Made by a program: the position numbers and the translations under genes. Below the pieces are notes generated by a model. It saw only the letters and a list, made by a program, of their open reading frames with translations, was not told where the DNA came from and searched no databases. Of a stretch of DNA of 64,000 nt, positions 17,701 to 26,776 are shown one piece after another (position 1 is the stretch's first letter; each line of letters starts with the position of its first letter). Source of the DNA: Betaproteobacteria bacterium GR16-43 (GTDB lineage: Bacteria; Pseudomonadota; Gammaproteobacteria; Burkholderiales; Usitatibacteraceae); NCBI GenBank assembly GCA_001953215.1, contig CP019169.1, positions 3,968,001 to 4,032,000 on the forward strand, in the 5' to 3' direction.

Positions 17701-17848
17701 GGCCCGCAAGGGCAATGCGCGACACCGATCGCGGCGCTGCGGCGAGGTAGTACAGCAGGGCTTCGAGCTTGGCCGGCAGGGGTCCGACCGGCACGCCATT
17801 CACGGCGATCTCGGGGTTTCCCAACAACCGGATTTCCAGGCGCGCCAT
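14717..17848 (-). CDS. SARP-type transcriptional regulator (BTAD, NB-ARC, TPR)
   Basis: This 1043-residue protein has the large SARP/AfsR layout. Residues 1-95 form an OmpR-like winged helix (L-E-I-R-L-L-G-N-P-E-I and L-L-W-G-E-R). Residues 96-240 form the bacterial transcriptional activation domain, ending G-I-A-P-S-T-E-T. An NTPase with P-loop G-L-G-G-I-G-K-T (Lys297) and L-L-V-L-D-S-F-E follows, with the L-L-T-T-R-E-A-L sensor. From about 640 to the end are TPR-like helices. Such proteins usually activate transcription after ATP binding. It is divergent from the 2352-residue propeller gene, whose promoter carries an 11-bp-pitch direct repeat suited to SARP binding. SARPs are best known from actinobacteria. 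Confidence 0.9.
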   Translation of the reverse strand: MARLEIRLLGNPEIAVNGVPVGPLPAKLEALLYYLAAAPRSVSRIALAGLLWGERSEQDARMNLRAALQKLPESLAPHLTVNRDWLAFDRASDMSVDLQPFEHALLTFATPEAPAARLERLRAMAGLHRDEFLAGFAPSHAPEFEAWCASERTRLREGAVRLLLEVLRLEKEAGREQDAVETARRTLHLSPGHDIALRELMGALARSGQRNAAIESYERHRRAWRDELGIAPSTETERLADRIVSGDSLVAAAAVPAASAAPAQLLGREREQAMIVALLGGEGMRIVSLTGLGGIGKTRLAQSVMAQVKERFPDGLKFFSIGAMRSGAAVGPAIAAGLGLQLRGGQVSKQIQEFLREKSMLLVLDSFEPVAGTEAVDLLLEIVHAAPGVRCLLTTREALGVAEEAVVAIDGLAYPEGNAAVGEGWRDFAAVQLFVQRAARGYVQFDAQREREGIVRICQRVQGIPLALELAASLARNLPCIEIARAVEHDLETLSRDDASLSPRHRSMARVLACAFDQLSPELQACLARLSVFRGPFRSDAAEAVALGSLRQLSTLIEKSWLRRDPGAGYVLHDVIRQFARGRLAALRIDAAKLDEAHAMHFAAWLSALHDSVRAGDNPVVLDEIRDVLADVVAACEWASRFGQDADFERAFHTLYRYFENRGDFVSVEQFYGPAREALERNRRARKRRLQSIAHCNFGWAFTHMSRYDEGVVELEKAAAKAREAGAELLRGEALRGIALARTMQGRVDEATPLLEECMAICRGDAFGEMATLNVLGVAASFGGVGRGQADYYRQFLEIAEANNHPRGALVAHFNLGDDALTRGDLDAAERHFQRSIELGHSAGNRRNQCMSYANLAAVQQARGDFPGTRRYLDQAWEIARVLGERRLYSFIYQGYAEVDAAERRWPEAEAWARKMIAVADDITWAWSAAFGVALLAQALAETGRRDEALGAIHDLHRRVKDASFEVHHANAAVEAARWILRFQEKDAALAGRTLHALAASGGIDNWVRGRARELLIGEPPATAPEGGAREWMAATVAVLPSA

Positions 17849-17917
17849 TTGTTTTTCCTATTCTTTCCCGGAGGTTAGCGGTACGCCCCGCGCCTCCGCA
17901 AGAACATTCGCGAACCT

Positions 17918-17951
17918 GATTCACGATCGATTCACGGCCCGTTCCTAGGAT
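17918..17951 (+). promoter_or_regulatory. Candidate SARP-activated promoter of the NHL/FG-GAP protein
   Basis: GATTCACG occurs twice, at 17918-17925 and 17929-17936, exactly 11 bp apart, in place of a normal -35 box. TAGGAT (17946-17951) is a fair -10 element 9 bases after the second copy. This is the geometry described for SARP activators (11-bp-pitch repeats, about 8 bases before the -10). AAGGAG at 17973-17978 then serves the ATG at 17984. Confidence 0.5.
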
Positions 17952-17983
17952 CGCCACCAAGTCGAGAACAACAAGGAGCAGTC

Positions 17984-20900
17984 ATGGCGCGCACGGCCCC
18001 GATTCGCACGTTCCTCTTCCTGCTCTGCCTCGCCTTCGCGGCGTTCGCGGGCGCTCAATCGCGAACCATCGCTACGGTCGCGGGCGGCAACTATTTCGGT
18101 GATGGCCAGCCCGCGCTGGGTGCCCACTTGATCGTGGTGCGCGGCGTCGCGCGCGACGCGGCCGGCAACATCTACTTCAGCGAACCCGGCCGGCACGCGG
18201 TGCGCAAGATCGCCGCCGGCACCGGCATCGTCACGCTCTACGCGGGCTCCTACATCATCGGAACCGGCGGCGATGGCGGCCCGGCGACGCAGGCGCGGTT
18301 CAATACGCCCGGCGCGATCGCGGCGGCGCCGAACGGCGACCTCTACATCGTCGATTCCGGCAACCACCGCGTTCGCAAGGTGGCCGCGGCCACGGGAATC
18401 ATCACGACCGTGGCCGGCACCGGCATTCCCGGCAACGGGCCGGTCAACGGGCCCGCGACCTCGGCGGCACTCAACTCGCCGGGTGGCCTCGTGGTCACGG
18501 CCTCCGGCGACCTGATCATCGCCGACACCCAGAACCACGTGCTGCGCCGGGTCGAGCCGAGCGGCTTCATCACCACGATGCCCCTCACGGCCTTCCGCCT
18601 CACGCCGTTCCCGCAGGGCATCGCGGAGATCGGCGGCGACATCTACATCGCGGACGTCGGGCAGGGGCTGATCATCCGGGACAGCAATGTCACCGGCCAG
18701 GAAGTCATGGTGGGCAACCCCGACGACGTTCCTCCCCCGGGCAGCGCCGACGGGCCGGCCCTGGCGATGCGCCTCGTGCAACCGCAGGCGGTCATCCCGC
18801 GCACCGGCCGGGACTTCTACACGCTCGAAGGCGGCGGCGCCCCGAAGCTGCGGCGCTACGATGCGGCCACCGCGACGATCGCCACCGAAAGCATGGCCAT
18901 CGGAAACCAGGCACAGGCGATGGTCCTCGAATCGACGGACGCCGTGATCATCGGCGAGAGCGGATTGATTCGCCGCTTCGACACGGCGGCCAATACGAAC
19001 TCCGTCCTTGCCGGAAACCGCACGTTCACCGGCGACGGCGGCCCCGCGACGCAGGCTTACGTGGGCGGCCCGCAGGGCGCCGCGCGTGGTCCCGATGGCC
19101 ACCTCTATGTTTCCGACGCGACCACCAACACCGTGCGGCGCGTCGATGCGACAACCGGCGTCATCACGCGCTTCGCCGGGGGCGGCAACAACACCGAGGT
19201 CAACGGCGGGCCCGCGACCAGCGTGCGCCTGAGCCTGCCGCGCGCGCTGCGCTTCGACGCCGCCGGCAACCTCTACATCCTCGACGCGAACAACGCGCGC
19301 ATCCGCAAGGTGACGCCGGCCGGGACCGTCACGACCTTCGCGGGCGGCGGCTCTTCGACGGCTGATGGCACGGCCGCGGCGCAGTTCCAGCTCCCCATCG
19401 GCATGCTCGACATGGCGATCGACGCGCAGGGCAACATCCTCGTGGCCTCGACGATCGGCGTCGTCTATCGCGTGGATGCCGCCACGATGACGGTGACGCG
19501 CTTCGCGGGCGCCGAGAACCGCTCGGGCTTCTCCGGCGACGGCGGACCCGCCGTGGACGCGGCCTTTTCGCTGCCGGGCAGTGTCGCCTTCGACGCCGCA
19601 GGCAATGCGTACATCGCCGACAGCGGTAACGACCGCATCCGCAAGGTGAGCGGCGGCATCGTGACGACCTACGCCAACGTGAACCTCGGCGGCCAGGCGT
19701 TCCTCGCCGTCGACGCGTCCGGCGCCCTCTACTACAGCCGCACGGCCGAAGACGACGTCCTGCGCTTCGACGGCAACGCGACGCTCTTCGCGGGACAAAG
19801 CGGCGTGATCGGCAACAGCGGCGACGGCGGCGCTCCGACCTCCGCCCGCTTCTTCGCCCCGACCTTCCTCTCGATCACGCCGAACGGCTCGCTGCTCGTG
19901 ACCGACGCGAACAACTTCCGCGTCCGCGAAATCTCGCCGCCGGCCGCGCAGGCCATCGACTTCGCCCCGCTGCCGCCGCGCGCGACGAATGCTCCGCCGT
20001 TCACCGTCTCCGCGACCGGTGGCGGCTCCGGAAATCCCGTCATGTTCACGAGCCTTTCGACGCCGATCTGCACGACGAGCGGCACCAACGGCTCGACGGT
20101 CACGGTCACCGGCACGCTCGGCACCTGCACCATCGCCGCGAACCAGGCGGGCAACGCGAACTTCGCCGCGGCGCCCCAGGTCTCGCGCGCGTTCGCCGTG
20201 ACAACCGCGTTCACGGTCACGCCGAGCCAGAGTACGCCCAACGGCACCATCACGCCCTCCACCCCGCAATCGGTTGCCGATGGCGCGCAGGTCGACTTCA
20301 GCGTCGTCCCCGACACCGACTACACACGCCTCGTGAGCGGCACCTGCGGAGGCTCGTTCCAGCCCGACGGGACGACGTTCCGCACGAACCCCGTGCACGC
20401 CAACTGCACGGTGATCGCGTTCTTCGGCATCAAGACGTTCGTCGTGAATGCGTCGAAGACGGGCAACGGAACGCTCTCGCCTTCGGGCACGCAGGCGATT
20501 TCGATCCACGGCCAGATCACGTACACCGTCACGCCGAATCCCGGCCACGCGGTCGCAATGGGCGGTACGTGCGGCGGCACGCTCGCGGGCAACAGCTACA
20601 CGACGAATCCCGTCGAGGCCGATTGCACGGTCACGGCCACGTTCACGCCGGTCAACTTCACGGTGACGCCGAGCGCCGGCACCGGCGGCACGATCACGCC
20701 GAATACGCCGCAGACGGTGCTGCAGGGCACGACGAAGGCGTTCACGATCGCGCCCGGCCCCGCGTTCGTCATCGACGTCATCGGCGGCACGTGCGGCGGC
20801 ACGCTCTCCGGCAGCACTTACACCACGGCGCCGGTCAACGCGAACTGTACGGTGAACGTGACGTTCAAGGACAAGGTCACGACGTTCACGGTCACCAACA

Positions 20901-23900
20901 CGCTGGCATCGGGCCCCGGCTCGCTGGCCGGGACGCTGGCCGGGCTTCGGGCAAGCACCTGCCCCAGCGGGAAGAAAGTCATCGCTTTCAACATTCCGGC
21001 CGCGACCGATCCGGGTTGCACGCCCGCGACAGGCATCTGCGTCATCCAGGCGCCGGCCACCCTCGGCGTGCGTTGCGACGACACGATCCTGGACGGCTAC
21101 ACGCAGCCCGGAGCCGTGCCGAACACGCGCACCGACCGCGGCAACGACGCGCAGATCAAGATCGAGATCGCGAGCAGCTCGGCGCAGCGCCTGCAATTCA
21201 ACGTGCAGGGCGATGACCAGAACACCGGCAACGCCCCTTCGATCCGCAGGGTCACGATCCGCGGCATCGCCTTCATCAACACGCAGCTGTCCCTGCTGGG
21301 CGCCAACACCGGCAGCATCCGCGGCGGCGGCGGCGAGTTCACGGTGTCGGGCAACTGGTTCGGCGTGCACGCCAACGGCGTGGCTGGATCCACCAACAGC
21401 GGGAGCTCGTTGATGATGCTGGGCAACCGCCTCGACAGCAACCAGATCGGCGGCCCGAACCCCGGCGACCGCAACGTGTTCCTGCACGGCGCGGTCCAGG
21501 GGGACACGGCGATCCAGGTCAACGGCGTCGAGAGCTCGAGCTTCGAGGGCAACTTCGTCAACGTCGGGCTCGACGGCACGCCGACGTTCGTGGGCTACCC
21601 GTACGGCATCGACATGGCGCGGAACGCCGTCTACAGCGTCGGCGTCTCGCACACCAACCTCGTGAAGCGCAACGCGGTGTATGTCTCGGACTTCTTCGGA
21701 TCCGCCGTATTCGCCAACGGCCCGAGCAACACGTTCACCGAGAACGCACTGGTGTCGCGCGGCGGCATCTTCCGCACGATCCAGCTGGGCGACAGCGGCA
21801 ACAACCTGCAGGCGTTCCCGGTGATCGGCACGGTCGACTACACCGGTGGCGTCGTCACGGCGAGCGGCACGCTGCAGAGCGCGCCGAACGAGACCTTCCG
21901 CATCGAACTCTTCGCCAACACCGAGCTACGCCCCAACCGCTTCGCCGGCGGCGAGCGCTTCGTCGGGGCCGTGACGGCGACGTCCAACGGCGCCGGCCTC
22001 GCCACGTGGTCGGTGGTCCTTCCGGCCGACGCGCGCAACCTCACCGCGACCGCCACGCGCCTCTCGACGGGCGATACCTCCGAGTTCAGCGAACAGGTTC
22101 CCTCGCAGGCGACCGTCACGCCGAGCGTCTCCGGCAGCGGCACGATCACGCCCTCGACGCCGCAGGCGATCCTCATCGGCGGCCAGGTGACGTTCAGCGT
22201 GCAGCCTGGCCCCGGCAACGCGTTCACCGTGGGCGGCACCTGCGGCGGCTCGCTCGCCGGCAACAGCTATACGACGGACCCGGTGTTGGCGAGCTGCACG
22301 GTGGTCGCGACCTTCACGCCGATCCTGCACACGGTCACGCCGAGCGCGGGCACGGGCGGCACCATCTCGCCCAACACCCCACAGTCCGTGGCCGAGGGCA
22401 CGACGCGCGACTTCACGATCGTTCCGGGCAACGCATTCGTCATCGACACCGTCGGCGGCACATGCGGCGGGACGCTGAACGGCACCACGTATACGACCGC
22501 GCCGGTGATGGCCGATTGCACGGTGTCCGTCACGTTCAAGGATCGGGTGACGGTCTACACGGTGACCACGACGCAGGTCGCTGGCAACGGATCGCTGAGC
22601 GGCGTGCTCGCCGATCTCAAGAACAGCTGCCCGGGCGGCCGCAAGCAAGTGATCTTCAACATCCCGGCGAGCACCGATCCGGGCTGCACGCCGGCTACCG
22701 GCATCTGCATCCTGCAGACGCCGCAGACGCTGCGCGTTCATTGCGACGATGTCGAGATCGACGGCTATACGCAACCCGGCTCGTCGCCCAACACGCGAAC
22801 CGACCTGGGCAACAACGCGAAGATCCGCATCGAGCTCGCAGGGGCGCCGCCGGCGGTCCAGACGCTGGAGTTCCGCGGCGAAGAGGGTCCGTTCGGCTTC
22901 ACCTCCTCGTTCCGCAAGTCGGTGCGCGGCATCGCTTTCCCGCACACGCAACTGGTCGCATCCGGCGGCAACTCCGGCAGCGTGCAGTCCGATGGCGGGC
23001 AGTTCACGATCTCCGGCAACTGGTTCGGCTTCCACGCGGACGGCACGCCGGTCACGACCGGCAATCCGGGCAGCGTATTCCTGATCGGCAGCCGCATCTC
23101 CAACAACCGCGTGGGCGGCCCCAACCCCGCGGATCGCAACCGCTTCACCAACCGCAACGTCTCGGTGTGCTGCGAATTCGGCGGCACGGCCATCGCCGCG
23201 GCCGGTGTCGAGAACTCGCTGTTCGAAGGCAACTTCGTCAACGTGGACGCGGACGGCAACCCGATCGTGACCAACGGCATGGCGGGCATCAACATGACCA
23301 CGGGCCTGTCGCAGGGCACGGCGTCCACGCAGTTCAACCTCGTGCGCCGCAACGTGATCCTCGGCGTGCCAGGCAGCGCGATCGCGGCCAACGGCGACAA
23401 CAACACGTTCACGGAGAACATGCTGACGTCCCAGAGCCCGCAGGTGCGCGTCCTCAACCTCGGCAACCACGGCCAGGCGGTGCCCGTGTTCGGCAACGTG
23501 TCGTACACGGCCTCGCAAGTCGTGGCCAACGGCACGCTCCAGAGCGCACCGGGCGAATCGTTCGTCATCGAGCTGTTCCACAACTCGCAGGTCGCGAGCG
23601 GCCTCGTCGCGGGAGCGGAACGCTTCCTCGGCGCGATGACGATCGCGACCGATGCTTCCGGGCTCGGCACCTGGACGATCGCCCTGCCGCCGGACGCGCG
23701 CAACATGACCGCGACCGCGACGCGTGTCTCCACGGGTGACACGTCGGAATTCAGCGTGCAGCACGTCTCGCCGAACCTGCGGACGGTGACGCCATCGGCC
23801 GGTGCGAACGGATCGATCACGCCTTCCACGCCGCAACTCGTGGCGCAAGGTGCGACGCCGTCCTTCACGCTGGCTCCTGCGGCCGGCTTCGAAGTGGATG

Positions 23901-25042
23901 CGGTCGGAGGCACGTGCGGCGGCAGCTTGGCCGGCCTCGTGTTCACGACCAACGCGGTGACGGTCGACTGCACGGTGCAGGCCATGTTCAAGGCGACGGC
24001 GACGCAAGCCCCGCCCGCGGCGCAGATCGATTTCGACGCCAACGGCAAGGCCGATCTCCTGTGGCGCAACGTCGACGGCTCCTCCGCGATCTACCTGATG
24101 GACGGCCTCGCGATCGCGTCCAGCGCGCAGATCTTTCCCGCGGGCACGGCGTGGCAAGTCGCGCACATGGCCGACCTGAACGGCGACGGAAAGACCGACC
24201 TCGTCTGGCAGAACCCGGACGGGCGCGTCACGGTGTACCTGATGGACGGCACCACGGCGGTCACCAGGCAACTCATCCTGCCCGCCGGGGGCGGCTGGAC
24301 CGTCACGCAAGCCGCGGACCTCGACGGCGACGGCAAGGCCGACCTCGTCTTCCGGAACACCGACGGCACCATCGCCGCGTGGCTGATGAACGGCGCCGCG
24401 ATGACGGCGGGCTCCACGTTGCTGGGCGCCGGCTCGGGCTGGAGCGTCACGAAGACCGGCGACTTCGACGGCGACGGCAAGGCCGACCTGCTGTGGACGC
24501 ACACCGATGGACGCGTCGCGATCTGGCTGATGGACGGGCTCGTCATCAAGTCCACGAACCAGATCCTCAACGCGGGCACCGGATGGAGCGTCACGCACGT
24601 CACGGACTTCGACGGCGACGGGAAGTCGGATCTCCTTTGGCAGAACACCGATGGGTCCATCGCGGTGTGGCTCATGAACGGCAACGTCATGGCGAGCGGC
24701 AGCGGATTGCTCGGTGCCGGCACCGGCTGGAGCGTCACGCGCACCGGCGACTTCAACGGCGACGGCAAGGCGGACCTCTTCTTCCTGCACACGGATGGAC
24801 GCGCCGCGATCTACCTCATGAACGGACTCGTGCCGGTGGAAACCACGCAGATCCTCAACGCGGGCGGCGGCTGGAGCGCCAAGCGCCTGCAGGACATGAA
24901 CGGCGACGGCAAGGCCGACATCGTCTGGGAAAACGTCGACGGCAGCGTGGCGATCTGGCTGATGAACGGGACGGCGTTGCTCAGCGGCTCGGGAATCCTC
25001 GGCGCAGGCACCGGGTGGAGCGTGAGCGGCGTGAGCCCCTAG
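17984..25042 (+). CDS. Giant secreted NHL-propeller / beta-helix / FG-GAP protein
   Basis: The 2352-residue protein has a Sec signal peptide (to about residue 24). Residues 25-650 hold about eight NHL-type repeats with an A-G-x-x-x-x-G-D-G-G-P-A-x-x-A motif. An Ig-like segment follows, then six InlB-type repeats (T-x-T-P-S ... T-C-G-G-x-L ... Y-T-T-x-P-V). Two copies of a roughly 480-residue parallel beta-helix unit (near 890-1370 and 1450-1930) share D-G-Y-T-Q-P-G, S-G-N-W-F-G, E-G-N-F-V-N-V and T-A-T-R-x-S-T-G-D-T-S-E-F. Residues from 2014 to the end are seven FG-GAP-like repeats with D-x-D-G-D-G-K-A-D calcium loops. No anchor is seen at the C-terminus, so it is probably exported or loosely attached. 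It may bind a surface or polymer. Two other proteins here share the last module. Confidence 0.9.
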   Translation: MARTAPIRTFLFLLCLAFAAFAGAQSRTIATVAGGNYFGDGQPALGAHLIVVRGVARDAAGNIYFSEPGRHAVRKIAAGTGIVTLYAGSYIIGTGGDGGPATQARFNTPGAIAAAPNGDLYIVDSGNHRVRKVAAATGIITTVAGTGIPGNGPVNGPATSAALNSPGGLVVTASGDLIIADTQNHVLRRVEPSGFITTMPLTAFRLTPFPQGIAEIGGDIYIADVGQGLIIRDSNVTGQEVMVGNPDDVPPPGSADGPALAMRLVQPQAVIPRTGRDFYTLEGGGAPKLRRYDAATATIATESMAIGNQAQAMVLESTDAVIIGESGLIRRFDTAANTNSVLAGNRTFTGDGGPATQAYVGGPQGAARGPDGHLYVSDATTNTVRRVDATTGVITRFAGGGNNTEVNGGPATSVRLSLPRALRFDAAGNLYILDANNARIRKVTPAGTVTTFAGGGSSTADGTAAAQFQLPIGMLDMAIDAQGNILVASTIGVVYRVDAATMTVTRFAGAENRSGFSGDGGPAVDAAFSLPGSVAFDAAGNAYIADSGNDRIRKVSGGIVTTYANVNLGGQAFLAVDASGALYYSRTAEDDVLRFDGNATLFAGQSGVIGNSGDGGAPTSARFFAPTFLSITPNGSLLVTDANNFRVREISPPAAQAIDFAPLPPRATNAPPFTVSATGGGSGNPVMFTSLSTPICTTSGTNGSTVTVTGTLGTCTIAANQAGNANFAAAPQVSRAFAVTTAFTVTPSQSTPNGTITPSTPQSVADGAQVDFSVVPDTDYTRLVSGTCGGSFQPDGTTFRTNPVHANCTVIAFFGIKTFVVNASKTGNGTLSPSGTQAISIHGQITYTVTPNPGHAVAMGGTCGGTLAGNSYTTNPVEADCTVTATFTPVNFTVTPSAGTGGTITPNTPQTVLQGTTKAFTIAPGPAFVIDVIGGTCGGTLSGSTYTTAPVNANCTVNVTFKDKVTTFTVTNTLASGPGSLAGTLAGLRASTCPSGKKVIAFNIPAATDPGCTPATGICVIQAPATLGVRCDDTILDGYTQPGAVPNTRTDRGNDAQIKIEIASSSAQRLQFNVQGDDQNTGNAPSIRRVTIRGIAFINTQLSLLGANTGSIRGGGGEFTVSGNWFGVHANGVAGSTNSGSSLMMLGNRLDSNQIGGPNPGDRNVFLHGAVQGDTAIQVNGVESSSFEGNFVNVGLDGTPTFVGYPYGIDMARNAVYSVGVSHTNLVKRNAVYVSDFFGSAVFANGPSNTFTENALVSRGGIFRTIQLGDSGNNLQAFPVIGTVDYTGGVVTASGTLQSAPNETFRIELFANTELRPNRFAGGERFVGAVTATSNGAGLATWSVVLPADARNLTATATRLSTGDTSEFSEQVPSQATVTPSVSGSGTITPSTPQAILIGGQVTFSVQPGPGNAFTVGGTCGGSLAGNSYTTDPVLASCTVVATFTPILHTVTPSAGTGGTISPNTPQSVAEGTTRDFTIVPGNAFVIDTVGGTCGGTLNGTTYTTAPVMADCTVSVTFKDRVTVYTVTTTQVAGNGSLSGVLADLKNSCPGGRKQVIFNIPASTDPGCTPATGICILQTPQTLRVHCDDVEIDGYTQPGSSPNTRTDLGNNAKIRIELAGAPPAVQTLEFRGEEGPFGFTSSFRKSVRGIAFPHTQLVASGGNSGSVQSDGGQFTISGNWFGFHADGTPVTTGNPGSVFLIGSRISNNRVGGPNPADRNRFTNRNVSVCCEFGGTAIAAAGVENSLFEGNFVNVDADGNPIVTNGMAGINMTTGLSQGTASTQFNLVRRNVILGVPGSAIAANGDNNTFTENMLTSQSPQVRVLNLGNHGQAVPVFGNVSYTASQVVANGTLQSAPGESFVIELFHNSQVASGLVAGAERFLGAMTIATDASGLGTWTIALPPDARNMTATATRVSTGDTSEFSVQHVSPNLRTVTPSAGANGSITPSTPQLVAQGATPSFTLAPAAGFEVDAVGGTCGGSLAGLVFTTNAVTVDCTVQAMFKATATQAPPAAQIDFDANGKADLLWRNVDGSSAIYLMDGLAIASSAQIFPAGTAWQVAHMADLNGDGKTDLVWQNPDGRVTVYLMDGTTAVTRQLILPAGGGWTVTQAADLDGDGKADLVFRNTDGTIAAWLMNGAAMTAGSTLLGAGSGWSVTKTGDFDGDGKADLLWTHTDGRVAIWLMDGLVIKSTNQILNAGTGWSVTHVTDFDGDGKSDLLWQNTDGSIAVWLMNGNVMASGSGLLGAGTGWSVTRTGDFNGDGKADLFFLHTDGRAAIYLMNGLVPVETTQILNAGGGWSAKRLQDMNGDGKADIVWENVDGSVAIWLMNGTALLSGSGILGAGTGWSVSGVSP

Positions 25043-25048
25043 CGCGCC

Positions 25049-25381
25049 TCAGGCCTCGATCGAGAACAAGGCGCCCGGCGCATAGGCCGGCAGGCGGCTG
25101 AAGCGCTGGGCCTCGTACTGGTACATCGCGGCGGCCACCACGGCGGCGCGGGAGGCCGGCAGGGCGTGGGAGGAAAGTCCGGCCGCCATTTCGGTCGCCC
25201 GAGGGGGTGCGCTGTCCAGGCTCTCCATCTCCAGCCAGACCGCTTCCTCGTCGACGCGGCGGGCCGCGGGCTCGCGCGGGGCGGGCGCGGCCCTCACCGG
25301 ACCCACCGACGCGCCGGGCCGCGCCCGGCGTGCGGGCACGGGGGCGGAAGCGGGAGACCGGTACGGCTCGATGCGAAACAT
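25049..25381 (-). CDS. Small hypothetical protein
   Basis: This 110-residue reading frame begins at an ATG without a clear ribosome site and ends 6 bases past the stop of the propeller gene, so the two converge. The first 40 residues are Arg, Pro and Ala-rich. The second half looks more protein-like (M-Y-Q-Y-E-A-Q-R-F, then a C-terminal G-A-L-F-S-I-E-A). I do not recognise a family. It fills an otherwise empty gap, but overlapping frames on the plus strand are also open, so coding status is uncertain. Confidence 0.4.
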   Translation of the reverse strand: MFRIEPYRSPASAPVPARRARPGASVGPVRAAPAPREPAARRVDEEAVWLEMESLDSAPPRATEMAAGLSSHALPASRAAVVAAAMYQYEAQRFSRLPAYAPGALFSIEA

Positions 25382-25489
25382 GGGACCCGGGCAGCAAGGG
25401 TGGAGGCTCGCTCATTTTCGTCGAGCCCCATCCCCGAGTAAACAGGGCCGGCCTTTCACCTGAAACCCCGGGCAGGTAGGATCGCCCCG

Positions 25490-26776
25490 ATGAAAACGAT
25501 CCTCGTCTTCGTCCTGGCCCTCCTCACGACCGGCTGCGTCTTTCGCGACGTGCGCGAGCAGCAGGCCAGCATCGAAGCGGCCTGCCTCATCGAAGGGACG
25601 GTCGCCAGCGCACGCGCCGAATCGCGCCCGATCGTGGTGCTCCTCGCCCAGCGCGTGCCGGGTGCCTCCGGCCCGAAGCCGGGGTGGCGCCTGGTGGACC
25701 ATTTCGTGCTCGAGCAGCCGGGCCGCTGGGTCTTCCTCGCGACGCCGGGCGAGTACGCGTTCGCGGCGTTCGAGGACACGAATCGCGATCTCGTCTACCA
25801 GCCCGGGGAGCCCTTCGTGGGACTCGCGGCCACGCCCACGATCGCTTGCAAGGCTGGCGAGCGAGCCAATGGCATCGCGCTCGCCATTCCGGCGGTGCCG
25901 GCCGGGCGCTTCGATACCGAGATCGACGTCGCCGCGCTGCAGGCCCGCACCTACGAGGGCCAGGTGACCACGACGCTGGGCCAGCTCACGGCGGTCGGCG
26001 AAATCGCCAAGCTCTCCGATGCGCGCTTCAGTGAGGAGAATGCGAAAAACGGCTTGTGGCGGCCGTTCGACTTCGTGATCGACCGGTATGCGGGCGTGTA
26101 TTTCCTCGAGCCCTACGACCCCCGCAAGATTCCGGTGCTGTTCGTGCACGGCATCAACGGAACGCCGGCCAATTTCACCTATCTCATCGAGCACCTGGAC
26201 CGTTCGCGGTTCCAGCCCTGGGTGTACTACTACCCTTCGGGCGTGCGCCTGGCCTACGTGGCGAGCCACCTCAGCCAGACGATGGCCAAGCTGCAGCTAC
26301 GGCATGGGTTCACGCGCTACGCGGTGGTCGCGCACAGCATGGGCGGCCTCGTGGCGCGCGGCTTCATCCAGCGGTATGCGCAGGCCGGCGGCGCGGAGCA
26401 GATCCCCCTCTTCGTGAGCATCTCCACGCCCTGGGCCGGGCACCGCGGCGCGGAGCTGGGCGTGAAGACCGCGCCCACCGTCGTGTGGGTCTGGGAAGAC
26501 ATGGTGCCGGGTAGCGCGTACGTGAAAAGCCTCTTCGCGCAGCCCTTGCCGGCGGCGACCGCGCATCACCTGCTCTTCACGTTCAACCGCAAGGAGGCCT
26601 CGTTCGGCGGCTCGGACGACACGCTGGTCTCCGTGGCGAGCCAGCTGGATCCCGCGGCGCAGCGTAATGCCGCGCGCATCTACGGCTTCGACGACACGCA
26701 CATGGGCGTGCTGCGCGATGCCGAAGTTTCGAAGGTGCTGAACGAACTGCTGGGGAGCGGCCGCTACCGGCCGTAG
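25490..26776 (+). CDS. Lipoprotein alpha/beta hydrolase (lipase-like)
   Basis: The 428-residue protein has a lipoprotein signal peptide with lipobox L-T-T-G-C (Cys near 16), so it should be anchored to a membrane facing the periplasm. After an N-terminal beta-rich domain of about 190 residues comes an alpha/beta hydrolase: V-L-F-V-H-G-I-N-G-T-P (oxyanion region), the nucleophile elbow A-H-S-M-G-G-L-V-A-R, S-T-P-W-A-G-H, an Asp in G-G-S-D-D-T-L-V, and a terminal D-D-T-H-M-G with the catalytic His. It resembles PGAP1-like and triacylglycerol lipase-like enzymes. It stands alone and overlaps the end of the convergent small membrane gene by 13 bases. Substrate unknown. Confidence 0.88.
   Translation: MKTILVFVLALLTTGCVFRDVREQQASIEAACLIEGTVASARAESRPIVVLLAQRVPGASGPKPGWRLVDHFVLEQPGRWVFLATPGEYAFAAFEDTNRDLVYQPGEPFVGLAATPTIACKAGERANGIALAIPAVPAGRFDTEIDVAALQARTYEGQVTTTLGQLTAVGEIAKLSDARFSEENAKNGLWRPFDFVIDRYAGVYFLEPYDPRKIPVLFVHGINGTPANFTYLIEHLDRSRFQPWVYYYPSGVRLAYVASHLSQTMAKLQLRHGFTRYAVVAHSMGGLVARGFIQRYAQAGGAEQIPLFVSISTPWAGHRGAELGVKTAPTVVWVWEDMVPGSAYVKSLFAQPLPAATAHHLLFTFNRKEASFGGSDDTLVSVASQLDPAAQRNAARIYGFDDTHMGVLRDAEVSKVLNELLGSGRYRP

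Noticed and set aside
17945-21652. A 1235-codon open frame on the minus strand across the NHL/beta-helix gene
   Set aside because: It is extremely Arg, Asp and His-rich, has no domain, and lies exactly opposite a gene with a signal peptide and clear repeats. High GC content produces such frames.
24025-25042. Regular DNA repeats resembling a satellite or CRISPR
   Set aside because: They are codon-level echoes of the FG-GAP protein repeats, imperfect and with no spacers.
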